Positions 8,440 to 16,623 of a stretch of 64,000 nucleotides of DNA are shown here, one piece after another; the stretch's first letter is position 1; each line of letters starts with the position of its first letter. The notes beneath the pieces were generated by a model. The model was not told the DNA's origin, searched no databases, and saw only the letters and a program-made list of their open reading frames with translations. The stretch is from Streptomyces sp. NBC_00078. GTDB taxonomy: Bacteria; Actinomycetota; Actinomycetes; Streptomycetales; Streptomycetaceae. The position numbers and the translations under genes were made by a program. Location of the stretch: positions 6,014,001 to 6,078,000 of the forward strand of contig NZ_JAPELX010000001.1 in the NCBI RefSeq assembly GCF_026343335.1, in the 5' to 3' direction.

Positions 8440-9555
8440 GTGTCCGCAGTCTCCGACCGCCTGCCCACCTTCCCCTGGGACAAGCTGGAGCCGTACAAGA
8501 AAGCGGCCGCCTCCCACCCGGACGGCATCGTCGACCTCTCCGTCGGCACCCCGGTCGACCCGGTCCCGGAGCTGGTCCAGAAGGCCCTCATCGACGCGGC
8601 GGACTCCCCGGGCTACCCGACCGTCTGGGGCACCCCGGCCCTGCGCGACGCGATCACCGGCTGGCTGGAGCGCCGCCTGGGCGCCCGCGGGGTCACCCAC
8701 AGGCACGTCCTGCCGATCGTCGGCTCCAAGGAACTCGTCGCCTGGCTGCCGACCCAGCTGGGCCTCGGCCCCGGCGACACGGTCGCCTTCCCGCAGCTCG
8801 CGTACCCGACGTACGAGGTCGGCGCCCGCCTGGCCCGCGCGGACCACGTGGCCTACGACCCGGAGACCTTTGCGGCTGCCCCGGCGGGGGCCGGACTCGA
8901 CCCGGCGAACCTGAAGCTCCTCTGGCTCAACTCGCCGTCGAACCCGACCGGCAAGGTGCTGAGCAAGGACGAGCTGACCCGGATCGTCGCCTGGGCCCGC
9001 GAGCACGGCGTCCTGGTCTTCTCCGACGAGTGCTACCTGGAGCTGGGCTGGGAGGCCGACCCCGTCTCGGTCCTGCACCCGGACGTGAACGGCGGCTCGT
9101 ACGAGGGCATCGTCTCCGTCCATTCGCTGTCGAAGCGCTCGAACCTGGCGGGCTACCGCGCGGCCTTCCTGGCCGGTGACCCGGCCGTCCTGGGCCCGCT
9201 GCTGGAGATCCGCAAGCACGGCGGAATGATGACGTCGGCGCCCACCCAGGCGGCCGTGGTGGCGGCCCTGGGCGACGACCAGCACGTCCATGAGCAGCGG
9301 GAGCGGTACGCGGCCCGCCGTACGGTCCTGCGCGAGGCGCTCCTCGGCCACGGCTTCCGCATCGAGCACAGCGAGGCGAGCCTCTACCTGTGGGCGACGC
9401 GGGACGAGTCCTGCTGGGACACGGTGGCTCACCTCGCCGAGCTCGGCATCCTGGTCGCGCCGGGTGACTTCTACGGCCCGGCGGGCGAGAGGTTCGTACG
9501 GGTGGCGCTGACGGCGACGGACGAGCGGGTGCGGGCGGCCGTGGCGCGTCTGTAG
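8440..9555 (+). CDS. dapC: N-succinyldiaminopimelate aminotransferase, actinobacterial type
   Basis: 371 residues from GTG 8440. A fold-type I PLP aminotransferase: the substrate loop YPTVWGTPALRDAI is followed by LWLNSPSNPTGK, the Asp in FSDECYLEL, and the Schiff-base lysine K232 in HSLSKRSNLAGYR. The whole matches the actinobacterial DapC family of lysine/diaminopimelate synthesis, which feeds peptidoglycan. dapE, the next step of the succinylase branch, lies 1.9 kb downstream. The 3' end, including the stop codon, is duplicated in tandem (9531-9599) without altering the protein. Confidence 0.9.
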   Translation: MSAVSDRLPTFPWDKLEPYKKAAASHPDGIVDLSVGTPVDPVPELVQKALIDAADSPGYPTVWGTPALRDAITGWLERRLGARGVTHRHVLPIVGSKELVAWLPTQLGLGPGDTVAFPQLAYPTYEVGARLARADHVAYDPETFAAAPAGAGLDPANLKLLWLNSPSNPTGKVLSKDELTRIVAWAREHGVLVFSDECYLELGWEADPVSVLHPDVNGGSYEGIVSVHSLSKRSNLAGYRAAFLAGDPAVLGPLLEIRKHGGMMTSAPTQAAVVAALGDDQHVHEQRERYAARRTVLREALLGHGFRIEHSEASLYLWATRDESCWDTVAHLAELGILVAPGDFYGPAGERFVRVALTATDERVRAAVARL

Positions 9556-9599
9556 GTCCGGCGCGGGCGGCCGTGGCGCGTCTGTAGGTCCGGCGCGGG
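9531..9599 (+). repeat. 32-bp tandem duplication across the dapC stop codon
   Basis: Bases 9531-9562 are repeated at 9563-9594, and identity runs on to 9599. The unit carries the last eight codons of dapC plus its TAG. Because 32 is not a multiple of 3 and the first copy keeps the stop, the protein is unchanged. It looks like a recent slippage or unequal-exchange event. Confidence 0.95.
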
Positions 9600-9624
9600 A
9601 GCGGAAGCCGCCTCACGCACGATC

Positions 9625-9655
9625 AGGGGGCCCGGGAAACTGTCCCGGGCCCCCT
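9625..9655. terminator. Bidirectional terminator between convergent dapC and secreted-protein gene
   Basis: A 13-bp stem (9625-9637 with 9643-9655) closes a 5-nt AACTG loop. It can serve both converging genes. Confidence 0.85.
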
Positions 9656-9671
9656 TCGTCGTACAGCTTGC

Positions 9672-10130
9672 TCAGCCGCCGATCGGCAGGCCCTTCACGG
9701 GCAGGGTGCCGGTCGCCGGCAGGCCGCCCTTGGTCAGCGAGTCCGTCGGCAGGCCGCCGCCGCTCTTGGCCGCCGTCTGCGTGGTGGCGCCGACGATCTC
9801 CCCGACGGAGCCGGCCGCGGCCCCCGCGGCCTTCTGCGCCGCCGGTGCCGCCTTCCTCGCGACACCGCCGCTGGTCTTGCCCGCGTTCGGCACGGCGTTC
9901 TGGACCGCGTTGGCACCGGTGGCGCCCGCGAGCCCGGTGACGTTCTGCGCCGCACCGTCGACGGTGTTGCCGACGCTCGCCCCGTCCAGCGCGGTCAGGC
10001 CGCCCACGTTCGGGGTGGCGGGCAGTTCGGGGGCCGCGCTCGCGGAGCCGGCCGCACCGACCCCGGCAGCCGCTCCCGCTGCGACGAGCAGCGCGGCACG
10101 GGCGATCCGACGGGTCAGGGGGAGGGACAT
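9672..10130 (-). CDS. Small secreted Ala/Gly-rich protein
   Basis: 152 residues from ATG 10130, with AAGGAG at ideal spacing. A clear Sec signal peptide (RRIARAALLVAAGAAAG) ends near SASAAPEL. The mature part is Ala/Gly/Val-rich with no Cys and no recognisable domain. Similar short secreted proteins occur widely in Streptomyces without known function. The AT-richer upstream region contains AATGCG-T-CGCATT (10226-10238), a possible operator. It converges with dapC. Confidence 0.75.
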   Translation of the reverse strand: MSLPLTRRIARAALLVAAGAAAGVGAAGSASAAPELPATPNVGGLTALDGASVGNTVDGAAQNVTGLAGATGANAVQNAVPNAGKTSGGVARKAAPAAQKAAGAAAGSVGEIVGATTQTAAKSGGGLPTDSLTKGGLPATGTLPVKGLPIGG

Positions 10131-10407
10131 GATGCTCCTTCGATGGATGTGATCGTCCGGGTCGGACGCTGTAACTACCGCTCGAAGGCCCCGAAGGTTG
10201 CGGCGGCCAAAAGTAAAGAGTTGGCAATGCGTCGCATTATCAGCTGCGGATAAAAACGGGCAAAAGGTGCGCGGTCGGAAAGTGTGCGGAATCCTTACAG
10301 CTCTTTGTTTCCAAGGGCTTTTACGGATCCAGGGGTGAGGGCGCGAAAACCTGCCCACTCCACGCCCCGCGCATGCCCCAGGTAACCCGTGCGGGTGAGG
10401 GCCCGTA

Positions 10408-11373
10408 CTACTGGCCGGTGACGATCCGTACCGCGCCCGCGGTCGTGCGCGCCCCCTCGGCGGCAGTGCGCCACTCGCTGTCGGTGTTCCCGGCGATCCA
10501 CTCCCGCCCGCCGTAGGAGACCCCTTCGATGTGCAGCGCCGAGGAGTTGGCCACCGCCCAGTGGGCGAGCTGCCAGCCGCGCTGCCGCACGCTGCGGCCC
10601 TTGGCGGGGCTCGCGTCCTGGTCGACGGGGAGCGTGACGGTCCGCGCGGGGGCCCGCGTGCTCGGGGCCGCCGAAGGCGTCGGCGTCGTCGCGGCGCCCA
10701 CTTCCGCGCCGGCCGGCTGCAGCGCGTCGCGCCCGAAGTCCCGTACCAGCGCGGCCCGTACCGCGTCCGGGCCCGCCGCCCGGGTTCCGGCCGGGCGGCC
10801 GTCACAGGTCAGCGTGGCGGCCGAGTGACCGGTGAGGGCGGCCGAGAGCAGGGTGGCGTCCATCTCGTGCCTGGCGTACGCCTCCGGAAAACCGCTGCGC
10901 TGCACCCGCTGCGCGGCCACCGTGAGGGGGAGCTTCGGGTAGTCCCGCACCTTGGCCAGGTGCTGGTAGAAGACGCCCGCCGCGTACGTCGGGTCCAGGA
11001 TCTGCTTCCTCGTGCCCCAGCCCTGCGAGGGCCGCTGCTGGAACAGGCCGATCGAGTCCCGGTCGCCGTGCTCGATGTTGCGCAGCCCCGACTCCTGCAG
11101 CGAGGTCGCCAGCGCGATGGTCACCGCCCGCTCGGGCATGCCGCGGCCGGTGCCCACGGCGGCGATCGTCGCCGCGTTCACCGCCTGCTCGGGCGTGAAC
11201 TCGAACGTCGTCCCTCCGGCCTCGTCCGAGACCACCTTGCAGCCCGGAGCGCCGCTGCCTCCGGTGACGTACTGCACCGCGAGATAGCCCGCGACGGCGA
11301 GGAGGACGACGAAGGCCGCCCCGATGCGGAAGAGGCGGCCACGGCGTCTGAGGGTGGGTGACGGCTCTGGCAC
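10408..11373 (-). CDS. Membrane-anchored lysozyme-like (SLT-fold) protein, putative
   Basis: 321 residues from GTG 11373. A short arginine-rich N-terminus is followed by one membrane helix (IGAAFVVLLAVAGYLAVQYV), then an extracellular domain. The segment ALATSLQESGLRNIEHGDRDSIGLFQQRPS resembles the catalytic-Glu helix and the GLFQ motif of transglycosylase/lysozyme-like domains. Pro/Thr/Ala linker sequence separates it from a C-terminal ~80-residue part (HWAVANSSALHIEGVSYGG) of unknown role. It may cleave or bind cell wall, but activity is not proven. It is divergent from dapE. Confidence 0.6.
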   Translation of the reverse strand: MPEPSPTLRRRGRLFRIGAAFVVLLAVAGYLAVQYVTGGSGAPGCKVVSDEAGGTTFEFTPEQAVNAATIAAVGTGRGMPERAVTIALATSLQESGLRNIEHGDRDSIGLFQQRPSQGWGTRKQILDPTYAAGVFYQHLAKVRDYPKLPLTVAAQRVQRSGFPEAYARHEMDATLLSAALTGHSAATLTCDGRPAGTRAAGPDAVRAALVRDFGRDALQPAGAEVGAATTPTPSAAPSTRAPARTVTLPVDQDASPAKGRSVRQRGWQLAHWAVANSSALHIEGVSYGGREWIAGNTDSEWRTAAEGARTTAGAVRIVTGQ

Positions 11374-11445
11374 GCCGTCCAAGGTAGCGGAGGCCGCTGT
11401 GTCCCACGTGCCCGGTGTGGACAGTGGGCCGAGGCATGGGCGGGT

Positions 11446-11451
11446 TAGGGT
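11446..11451 (+). promoter_or_regulatory. -10 element for a leaderless dapE transcript
   Basis: TAGGGT ends 7 bases before the ATG at 11459, so a transcript would begin at or next to the start codon. No Shine-Dalgarno is present. This is the standard layout of leaderless actinobacterial genes. Confidence 0.5.
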
Positions 11452-11458
11452 CGACGGC

Positions 11459-12538
11459 ATGGCCGACACCCCGCTTGACCTCACTCTGGACGCTGCCGAG
11501 CTCACCGCCCAGCTCGTCGACCTCCCGTCCGAGAGCGGTACCGAGAAGCCCCTCGCCGACGCGATCGAGACCGCCCTGCGCGCCCTGCCGCACCTGACGG
11601 TCGAGCGGTACGGCAACAACGTCGTCGCGCGGACGAACCTGGGCCGCTCGCAGCGGGTGATCCTGGCCGGCCACATCGACACGGTGCCCATCGCGGACAA
11701 CGTCCCCTCCCGGCTGGACGAGGACGGCGTCCTGTGGGGCTGCGGGACCTGCGACATGAAGTCGGGTGTGGCGGTGCAGCTGCGCATCGCGGCGACGGTG
11801 CCGGCCCCCAACCGCGACCTGACCTTCGTCTTCTACGACAACGAAGAGGTGGCGGCGGAGCTCAACGGCCTCAAGCACATGGCCGAGGCGCACCCCGACT
11901 GGCTGGAGGGCGACTTCGCGGTGCTCCTGGAGCCCTCGGACGGCGAGGTCGAGGGCGGCTGCCAGGGCACCCTGCGGGTGCTGCTGAAGACCAGGGGCGA
12001 GCGGGCCCACTCGGCACGCAGCTGGATGGGCTCCAACGCGATCCACGCGGCCGCGCCGATCCTGGCCCGCCTGGCCTCGTACACGCCCCGTTACCCCGTG
12101 ATCGACGGCCTGGAGTACCGGGAGGGCCTGAACGCGGTGGGCATCTCCGGTGGCGTGGCGGGCAATGTCATCCCCGACGAATGCGTCGTGACCGTCAACT
12201 TCCGCTATGCGCCCGACCGCACGGAGGAAGAGGCGATCGCCCACGTCAGGGAGGTCTTCGCGGACTGCGGGGTGGACGAATTCGTGGTGGACGACCACAG
12301 CGGCGCCGCGCTGCCGGGCCTGGGCCGTCCGGCCGCTGCGGCCTTCATCGAGGCGGTGGGCGGCACCCCGCAGCCCAAGTACGGCTGGACGGACGTGTCC
12401 CGCTTCTCCGCCCTCGGCATTCCCGCCGTCAACTACGGCCCCGGGAACCCGCACTTGGCGCACAAGCGGGACGAACGGGTCGAAACGGCGAAGATCCTGG
12501 CGGGCGAGGAACGACTGCGGGCCTGGCTGACGGCTTGA
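11459..12538 (+). CDS. dapE: Succinyl-diaminopimelate desuccinylase
   Basis: 359 residues from ATG 11459. An M20 dinuclear-zinc hydrolase: GHIDTVP carries the first ligand and the catalytic Asp, WGCGTCDMKSG the bridging Asp, FYDNEEV the general-base Glu, and GPGNPHLAHKRDE the last His ligand. The central lid domain (RGERAHSARSWMG) handles dimerisation and substrate. It converts N-succinyl-LL-DAP to LL-DAP and succinate, downstream of DapC. The start sits 7 bases after a TAGGGT -10 box, suggesting leaderless translation. Confidence 0.92.
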   Translation: MADTPLDLTLDAAELTAQLVDLPSESGTEKPLADAIETALRALPHLTVERYGNNVVARTNLGRSQRVILAGHIDTVPIADNVPSRLDEDGVLWGCGTCDMKSGVAVQLRIAATVPAPNRDLTFVFYDNEEVAAELNGLKHMAEAHPDWLEGDFAVLLEPSDGEVEGGCQGTLRVLLKTRGERAHSARSWMGSNAIHAAAPILARLASYTPRYPVIDGLEYREGLNAVGISGGVAGNVIPDECVVTVNFRYAPDRTEEEAIAHVREVFADCGVDEFVVDDHSGAALPGLGRPAAAAFIEAVGGTPQPKYGWTDVSRFSALGIPAVNYGPGNPHLAHKRDERVETAKILAGEERLRAWLTA

Positions 12539-12660
12539 CAGCGGGCCGGTGCGACCGTCGTGCCGGTGCCTCTTCACGGCGGACATGCCCACGTCCCCCG
12601 TCCGTAACCCGTGTGGATCTACGCTGAGACGGAAACACCCCGCAAGCGGAGGGAGCGCAC

Positions 12661-13419
12661 ATGGCTACCGGGAACCCCGAGGGCAAGAAGCAGCCACCGG
12701 ACGAACAGCGCCTTGGACCGGTCCTCCGGCGGCGGAACCAGGTCACGGCGAGCACGACGGACCAGCGGCTGCTGGACGCGGGCGGCCCGTCGGACTGGGT
12801 CCACACGGACCCCTGGCGCGTACTGCGCATCCAGTCGGAGTTCATCGAGGGCTTCGGCACACTCGCCGAACTGCCGCCCGCGATCAGCGTGTTCGGCTCG
12901 GCGCGCACCAAGGTGGACTCACCGGAGTACGAGGCGGGAGTGCGGCTCGGGCGTGGCCTGGTGGACGCCGGCTGGGCGGTCATCACGGGCGGCGGCCCCG
13001 GTGCCATGGAGGCGGCCAACAAGGGCGCCCTGGAGGCGAAGGGCGTCTCGGTCGGGCTGGGCATCGAGCTGCCCTTCGAGCAGGGGCTGAACCCCTACGT
13101 CGACATCGGCCTGAACTTCCGCTACTTCTTCGTCCGCAAGATGATGTTCGTGAAGTACGCGCAGGGCTTTGTGGTCCTGCCCGGCGGCCTGGGCACCCTC
13201 GACGAACTCTTCGAGGCCCTCACCCTGGTCCAGACCCAGAAGGTCACCCGCTTCCCGATCGTGCTGTTCGGGAGCGAGTACTGGGGCGGCCTGGTGGACT
13301 GGCTGAAGAACACGCTGGTCGCCCAGGGCAAGGCCTCGGAGAAGGACCTGCTCCTGTTCCACGTCACGGACGACGTGGACGAGGCGGTCGCCCTGGTCTC
13401 CAAGGAGGCCGCCCGGTAA
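12661..13419 (+). CDS. LOG family (TIGR00730) nucleotide-processing protein
   Basis: 252 residues from ATG 12661, with GGAGGGAG nearby upstream. A Rossmann-like lysine-decarboxylase-fold domain shows the two family motifs GGGPGAMEAANKGA and PGGLGTLDELFEAL, the latter being the PGGxGTxxE signature of cytokinin-riboside 5'-monophosphate phosphoribohydrolases. An ~80-residue N-terminal extension is present. It follows dapE, as in M. tuberculosis (Rv1202, Rv1205). Many members cleave nucleoside monophosphates; the physiological substrate here is uncertain. Confidence 0.85.
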   Translation: MATGNPEGKKQPPDEQRLGPVLRRRNQVTASTTDQRLLDAGGPSDWVHTDPWRVLRIQSEFIEGFGTLAELPPAISVFGSARTKVDSPEYEAGVRLGRGLVDAGWAVITGGGPGAMEAANKGALEAKGVSVGLGIELPFEQGLNPYVDIGLNFRYFFVRKMMFVKYAQGFVVLPGGLGTLDELFEALTLVQTQKVTRFPIVLFGSEYWGGLVDWLKNTLVAQGKASEKDLLLFHVTDDVDEAVALVSKEAAR

Positions 13420-13426
13420 CACGGGC

Positions 13427-14287
13427 CTACGCGAGCCCCCGGCGGCCGACCGCCGGGGGCCGGTGACCCGCGATCGACGCCACCATGTCCAGCACCTGGC
13501 GGGTCTCGGCGACCTCGTGCACGCGGTAGACCTGCGCGCCGAGCCAGGCCGAGACCGCCGTGGTGGCGAGCGTCCCGACCACCCGCTCCTTCAGCGGCTT
13601 GTCCAGGGTCTCGCCCACGAAGTCCTTGTTGGACAGGGAGACGAGCACGGGCCAGCCCGTCCCGACCATCTCCCCGAGCCGCCGCGTCGCCTCCAGGCTG
13701 TGCCGCGTGTTCTTCCCGAAGTCGTGCCCGGGATCGATCAGCACGGACTCCCGGGGCACCCCCAGCGCCACCGCCCGCTCGGCCAGCCCGAGCGTCACCC
13801 GCAGGATGTCGGCCACGACGTCGTCGTACGTCACCCGATGGGGACGGGTCCGCGGCTGCGCCCCACCCGCGTGCGTGCACACCAGTCCGACGCCGTACCG
13901 CGCCGCGACCTCCGCAAGGCCGGGGTCGACACCGCCCCACGCGTCGTTCAGCAGATCCGCCCCCACCTCGCACACGGCCTCGCCGACCTCGGCCCGCCAG
14001 GTGTCCACACTGATGACGACATCCGGGAAGCGCCGCCGCACCTCGGCCACGAAGCCGACCGTCCGCCGCGCCTCCTCCTCGGCCGACACCTCGTCCCCCG
14101 GACCGGCCTTGACCCCGCCGACGTCGATGATGGCGGCGCCCTCCGAGACGGCCTGCTCCACGCGCGCGAGGGCGGGTTCGTCGCGGAAGGTCGCTCCTTG
14201 GTCGTAGAAGGAGTCCGGGGTCCGGTTCACGATCGCCATGATCACCGGCTCGTGCGCCTCGAATTCGCGCCTGCCCAGCCTGAGCAT
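13427..14287 (-). CDS. folP2: Dihydropteroate synthase-like protein (FolP2 type)
   Basis: 286 residues from ATG 14287, with GGAGAGG upstream. A pterin-binding TIM barrel with IVNRTPDSFYDQG, IDVGG, SVDTWRAEVG, LLNDAWGG, DPGHDFGKN and SLSNKDFVGE. Compared with true DHPS, the first loop has NRT for NVT, the central motif DPGHDFGK replaces DPGxGFGK, and the usual SRK loop is SNK. These changes, and its place beside LOG, DivIVA and Tag, match the mycobacterial FolP2 (Rv1207) group, reported to lack DHPS activity. Folate synthesis is probably served by another copy elsewhere. Confidence 0.85.
   Translation of the reverse strand: MLRLGRREFEAHEPVIMAIVNRTPDSFYDQGATFRDEPALARVEQAVSEGAAIIDVGGVKAGPGDEVSAEEEARRTVGFVAEVRRRFPDVVISVDTWRAEVGEAVCEVGADLLNDAWGGVDPGLAEVAARYGVGLVCTHAGGAQPRTRPHRVTYDDVVADILRVTLGLAERAVALGVPRESVLIDPGHDFGKNTRHSLEATRRLGEMVGTGWPVLVSLSNKDFVGETLDKPLKERVVGTLATTAVSAWLGAQVYRVHEVAETRQVLDMVASIAGHRPPAVGRRGLA
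13435..13460 (+). terminator. Hairpin after the LOG gene, inside the folP2 3' end
   Basis: A perfect 11-bp stem (13435-13445 with 13450-13460) with a CCGA loop begins 16 bases after the LOG stop. It lies in the last codons of the convergent folP-like gene. Confidence 0.65.
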
Positions 14288-14422
14288 GCCCTGTGACCTC
14301 TCCTAGTACGTCCTGGGTGTCCCGGCCTTCAGGCCGCCTGCGACCCTAACTGTCAGAGTCGCATGGCACGATCGGACCCTGACAGATTCAGCTTCCGGAC
14401 ATCGAGCGTGGGGACCACAGCG

Positions 14423-14788
14423 ATGGTTATGTTCTTGTTCCTGGTCATCGCTCTCGCCGTCGTGGTCGCCGCGGTGACACTCGCCGTGGTCGGCGGCGGA
14501 GAGGGCGAGGGCCCGCTGCCCGAGGTGGCCCCCGAGCGACTGCAGGACCCGCTGCCGCCGGACCGCCCGGTGGGCCGCGCCGACGTCGACACCCTGCGCT
14601 TCCCGCTCGCCGCCCGCGGCTACCGCATGTCGGACGTCGACGACGCCCTGAACCGGCTCGGCGCCGAACTCGCCGAGCGCGACGCCCGCATCGCCGACCT
14701 GGAATCCGCGCTCGCGGGCGCCCAGGCCGCCGCCCACCACGTCTCCGTCGACAAGCCGGCGCAGCACGGCCGGGAGGAACAGCAGTGA
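14423..14788 (+). CDS. DivIVA-domain membrane protein
   Basis: 121 residues from ATG 14423, which has GGGGAC at 14410-14415. This start puts the membrane helix at the very N-terminus (FLFLVIALAVVVAAVTLAV). It is followed by a DivIVA-type repeat, TLRFPLAARGYRMSDVDDAL, and a short coiled coil (LGAELAERDARIADLESAL). An in-frame ATG at 14363 would add 20 residues but lacks a ribosome site. It overlaps tag by 4 bases (GTGA). It may link envelope and cytoskeleton; the function is not established. Confidence 0.8.
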   Translation: MVMFLFLVIALAVVVAAVTLAVVGGGEGEGPLPEVAPERLQDPLPPDRPVGRADVDTLRFPLAARGYRMSDVDDALNRLGAELAERDARIADLESALAGAQAAAHHVSVDKPAQHGREEQQ

Positions 14789-15366
14789 GCGACGGCACCG
14801 CCCTCGCCGGCCCCGACGGGGGGCTGCGCTGCCCCTGGGCCCTGTCCACCGAGGACTACGTGGCGTACCACGACGAGGAGTGGGGCCGCCCGGTCCACGG
14901 CGACGACGCCCTCTTCGAGCGCCTCAGCCTGGAGGCCTTCCAGTCCGGTCTGTCCTGGATCACGATCCTGCGCCGCCGCCCGGGCTTCCGCGCCGCCTTC
15001 GCCGACTTCCGGATCGAGAAGGTCGCCGCCTTCACGGACGCGGACCGCGACCGCCTCCTCGCCGACGCGGGCATCATCCGTAACCGCGCCAAGATCGACG
15101 CCACAGTGGCCAACGCGCGCGTGCTGGAGGAGTGGGCGCCGGATGAGCTGGACACCTTCATCTGGTCCTACGCCCCGTCCCCGGGTCCGGCCCCCAAGAC
15201 CCTGGGGGACGTCCCGGCGGTCACCCCCGAATCGACGGCTCTGTCCAAAGCCCTCAAGAAGCGGGGCCTGCGCTTCGTCGGCCCGACAACGGCGTACGCC
15301 CTGATGCAGGCGTGCGGACTGGTCGACGACCACTTGGAGGCATGCGTCGCCCGGAGGGCCGCTTAG
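14785..15366 (+). CDS. tag: DNA-3-methyladenine glycosylase I
   Basis: 193 residues from GTG 14785. The Tag family is recognised by LRCPWALSTEDYVAYHDEEWGRP..., by ESLSW-like FQSGLSWITILRRR, and by the C-terminal FVGPTTAYALMQACG plus DDHLEAC. The zinc-site residues (Cys of RCPW, His of YHDEEW, His and Cys of DDHLEAC) are all present. It excises 3-methyladenine from alkylated DNA. Translation is coupled to the DivIVA-domain gene, an association also seen in mycobacteria (Rv1210 tagA). Confidence 0.93.
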   Translation: MSDGTALAGPDGGLRCPWALSTEDYVAYHDEEWGRPVHGDDALFERLSLEAFQSGLSWITILRRRPGFRAAFADFRIEKVAAFTDADRDRLLADAGIIRNRAKIDATVANARVLEEWAPDELDTFIWSYAPSPGPAPKTLGDVPAVTPESTALSKALKKRGLRFVGPTTAYALMQACGLVDDHLEACVARRAA

Positions 15367-15370
15367 GGCC

Positions 15371-15402
15371 GCGAGGCCGTGTCCATGTGCGGCTGCGCCG
15401 CG
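15371..15402 (+). repeat. Dispersed intergenic repeat, copy 2
   Basis: A degenerate copy of the element at 5785-5816, sharing the CATGTGCGGCT and GCGCCGCG parts. It occupies the short gap between tag and the convergent enoyl-CoA hydratase gene. Confidence 0.55.
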
Positions 15403-15443
15403 TGGGGGGCGAAGGCCACGACGAACCCGCCCCCCGACGGCGC

Positions 15444-16247
15444 TCACCGCCCCAGATATTTCGGCTTCTCCTTGTTCACGAACGCCTGCACCGCGATCAC
15501 ATGGTCCTCCGAGGACCCCGCCCGAGTCTGCAGCTCGTCCTCCTTGTCCAAGGTCTCGGAGAGCGAGTGCGAGAGCCCGTAGGCCACCGCTTCCTTGATC
15601 GCCGCATACGCCACCGTCGGTCCCTCGGCCAGCGCGCGAGCCACCTTCGCGGCCTCGGCAGGCAGCTCAGCGGCCGGCACGAGACGATTCGCGATACCCA
15701 GATCGAAGGCCTCCTGGGCCTTGATGCTCCGCGGGAAGAGGAGCAGGTCGGCGGCCCGTCCCGGCCCGATGACCCGCGGCAGGCTCCATGAGATGCCGGA
15801 GTCGGCGGTCAGCGCGACACCCGCGAACGACGTGTTGAAGGCGGCCGTGTCCGCCACCACCCGGTAGTCCGCGGCGAGAGCGAGCCCGAAGCCGGCCCCG
15901 GCCGCAACCCCGTTCACCCCGGCCACCACGGGCTTCGGCATCCCCGCCAGGGCCCGCACGATCGGGTTGTAATGCTCCTTCACCGTGCTCATCGTCTGCC
16001 CGGACCCCGTCTCCCGGTCCTGCACGAGCAGCCCGATGTGCTCCTTGAGGTCCTGCCCCACGCAGAACGCCCGCTCTCCGGCGGCGGTCAGCAGCACCGC
16101 CCGTACCGCGTCGTCCTCGGCCGCGGAGCGAACCGCCTCCCGCAGGGCGACCTTCGTCGCGATGTTCAGCGCGTTCATCGCCTCGGGGCGATTGAGCGCG
16201 ATCGTCGCGAGTCCGTCGCTCACCTCGTAGAGCACGGTGTCCGCCAT
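15444..16247 (-). CDS. Enoyl-CoA hydratase/isomerase family protein (PaaG-like)
   Basis: 267 residues from ATG 16247, with GGGGAA upstream. A crotonase fold: oxyanion-hole motifs AFCVGQDLKEH and NGVAAGAGFGLALAAD, then the PaaG/isomerase-type Asp in LTADSGISWSLPR in place of the hydratase Glu pair. Crotonases of this pattern isomerise or hydrate acyl-CoA intermediates, for example in phenylacetate catabolism. The substrate is not determinable here. Two back-to-back palindromes (16276-16312) lie in its promoter region, suggesting tight repression. Confidence 0.85.
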   Translation of the reverse strand: MADTVLYEVSDGLATIALNRPEAMNALNIATKVALREAVRSAAEDDAVRAVLLTAAGERAFCVGQDLKEHIGLLVQDRETGSGQTMSTVKEHYNPIVRALAGMPKPVVAGVNGVAAGAGFGLALAADYRVVADTAAFNTSFAGVALTADSGISWSLPRVIGPGRAADLLLFPRSIKAQEAFDLGIANRLVPAAELPAEAAKVARALAEGPTVAYAAIKEAVAYGLSHSLSETLDKEDELQTRAGSSEDHVIAVQAFVNKEKPKYLGR

Positions 16248-16275
16248 GGTGTGTTCCCCTCCGCCGTCGCGGCTC

Positions 16276-16312
16276 GGGCGTACCGGCCGGTACGCCCCTG
16301 TCCGTAGGACAG
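16276..16312 (-). promoter_or_regulatory. Tandem palindromic operators upstream of the crotonase gene
   Basis: 16276-16297 is a perfect 22-bp palindrome with half-site GGGCGTACCGG. It abuts CTGTCC-GTA-GGACAG (16298-16312), a perfect 6-3-6 dyad. They start 29 bases before the crotonase start. TACCGGCCGGTA-like dyads are typical TetR-family operators of acyl-CoA pathways (family knowledge; the regulator is not in the window). Confidence 0.6.
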
Positions 16313-16623
16313 CATGGCGGAGATCACCGCCGGGAGACCTGAGTGGACGTGTGACCTGCGTCAAAGAATTCTGGGCGGATTCCGGTCCGTGGAGGTCCGT
16401 GCGGCGGCGCAGTATCGCAGTCACATCGCCGAATTGGGTGGTTTTGCTCGCGCGCGTTGCCCAAGCGATGCCGACTGATGTTGGTCATCGGGTCCTGAGA
16501 TGCGGGATAATGGCTTGGAAGCAATGTGTTCGACGCCGGTGTCGCGTGTCTCACGCTAGACATGCGTGCCCTCCCAGGGCCGTCGGCTTTGACGATGAGC
16601 TGGTTTCAGGAAGGGGAACGAGC
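16313..16623. other. Intergenic region before the DUF3117 gene
   Basis: No gene is seen in this ~310-base stretch, which is less GC-rich than its neighbours. GATAAT at 16506-16511 is the best -10-like hexamer for the DUF3117 gene, with a possible TTGGTC -35 (16481-16486) at a long 19-bp spacing. The leader would be about 105 bases. Confidence 0.35.
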
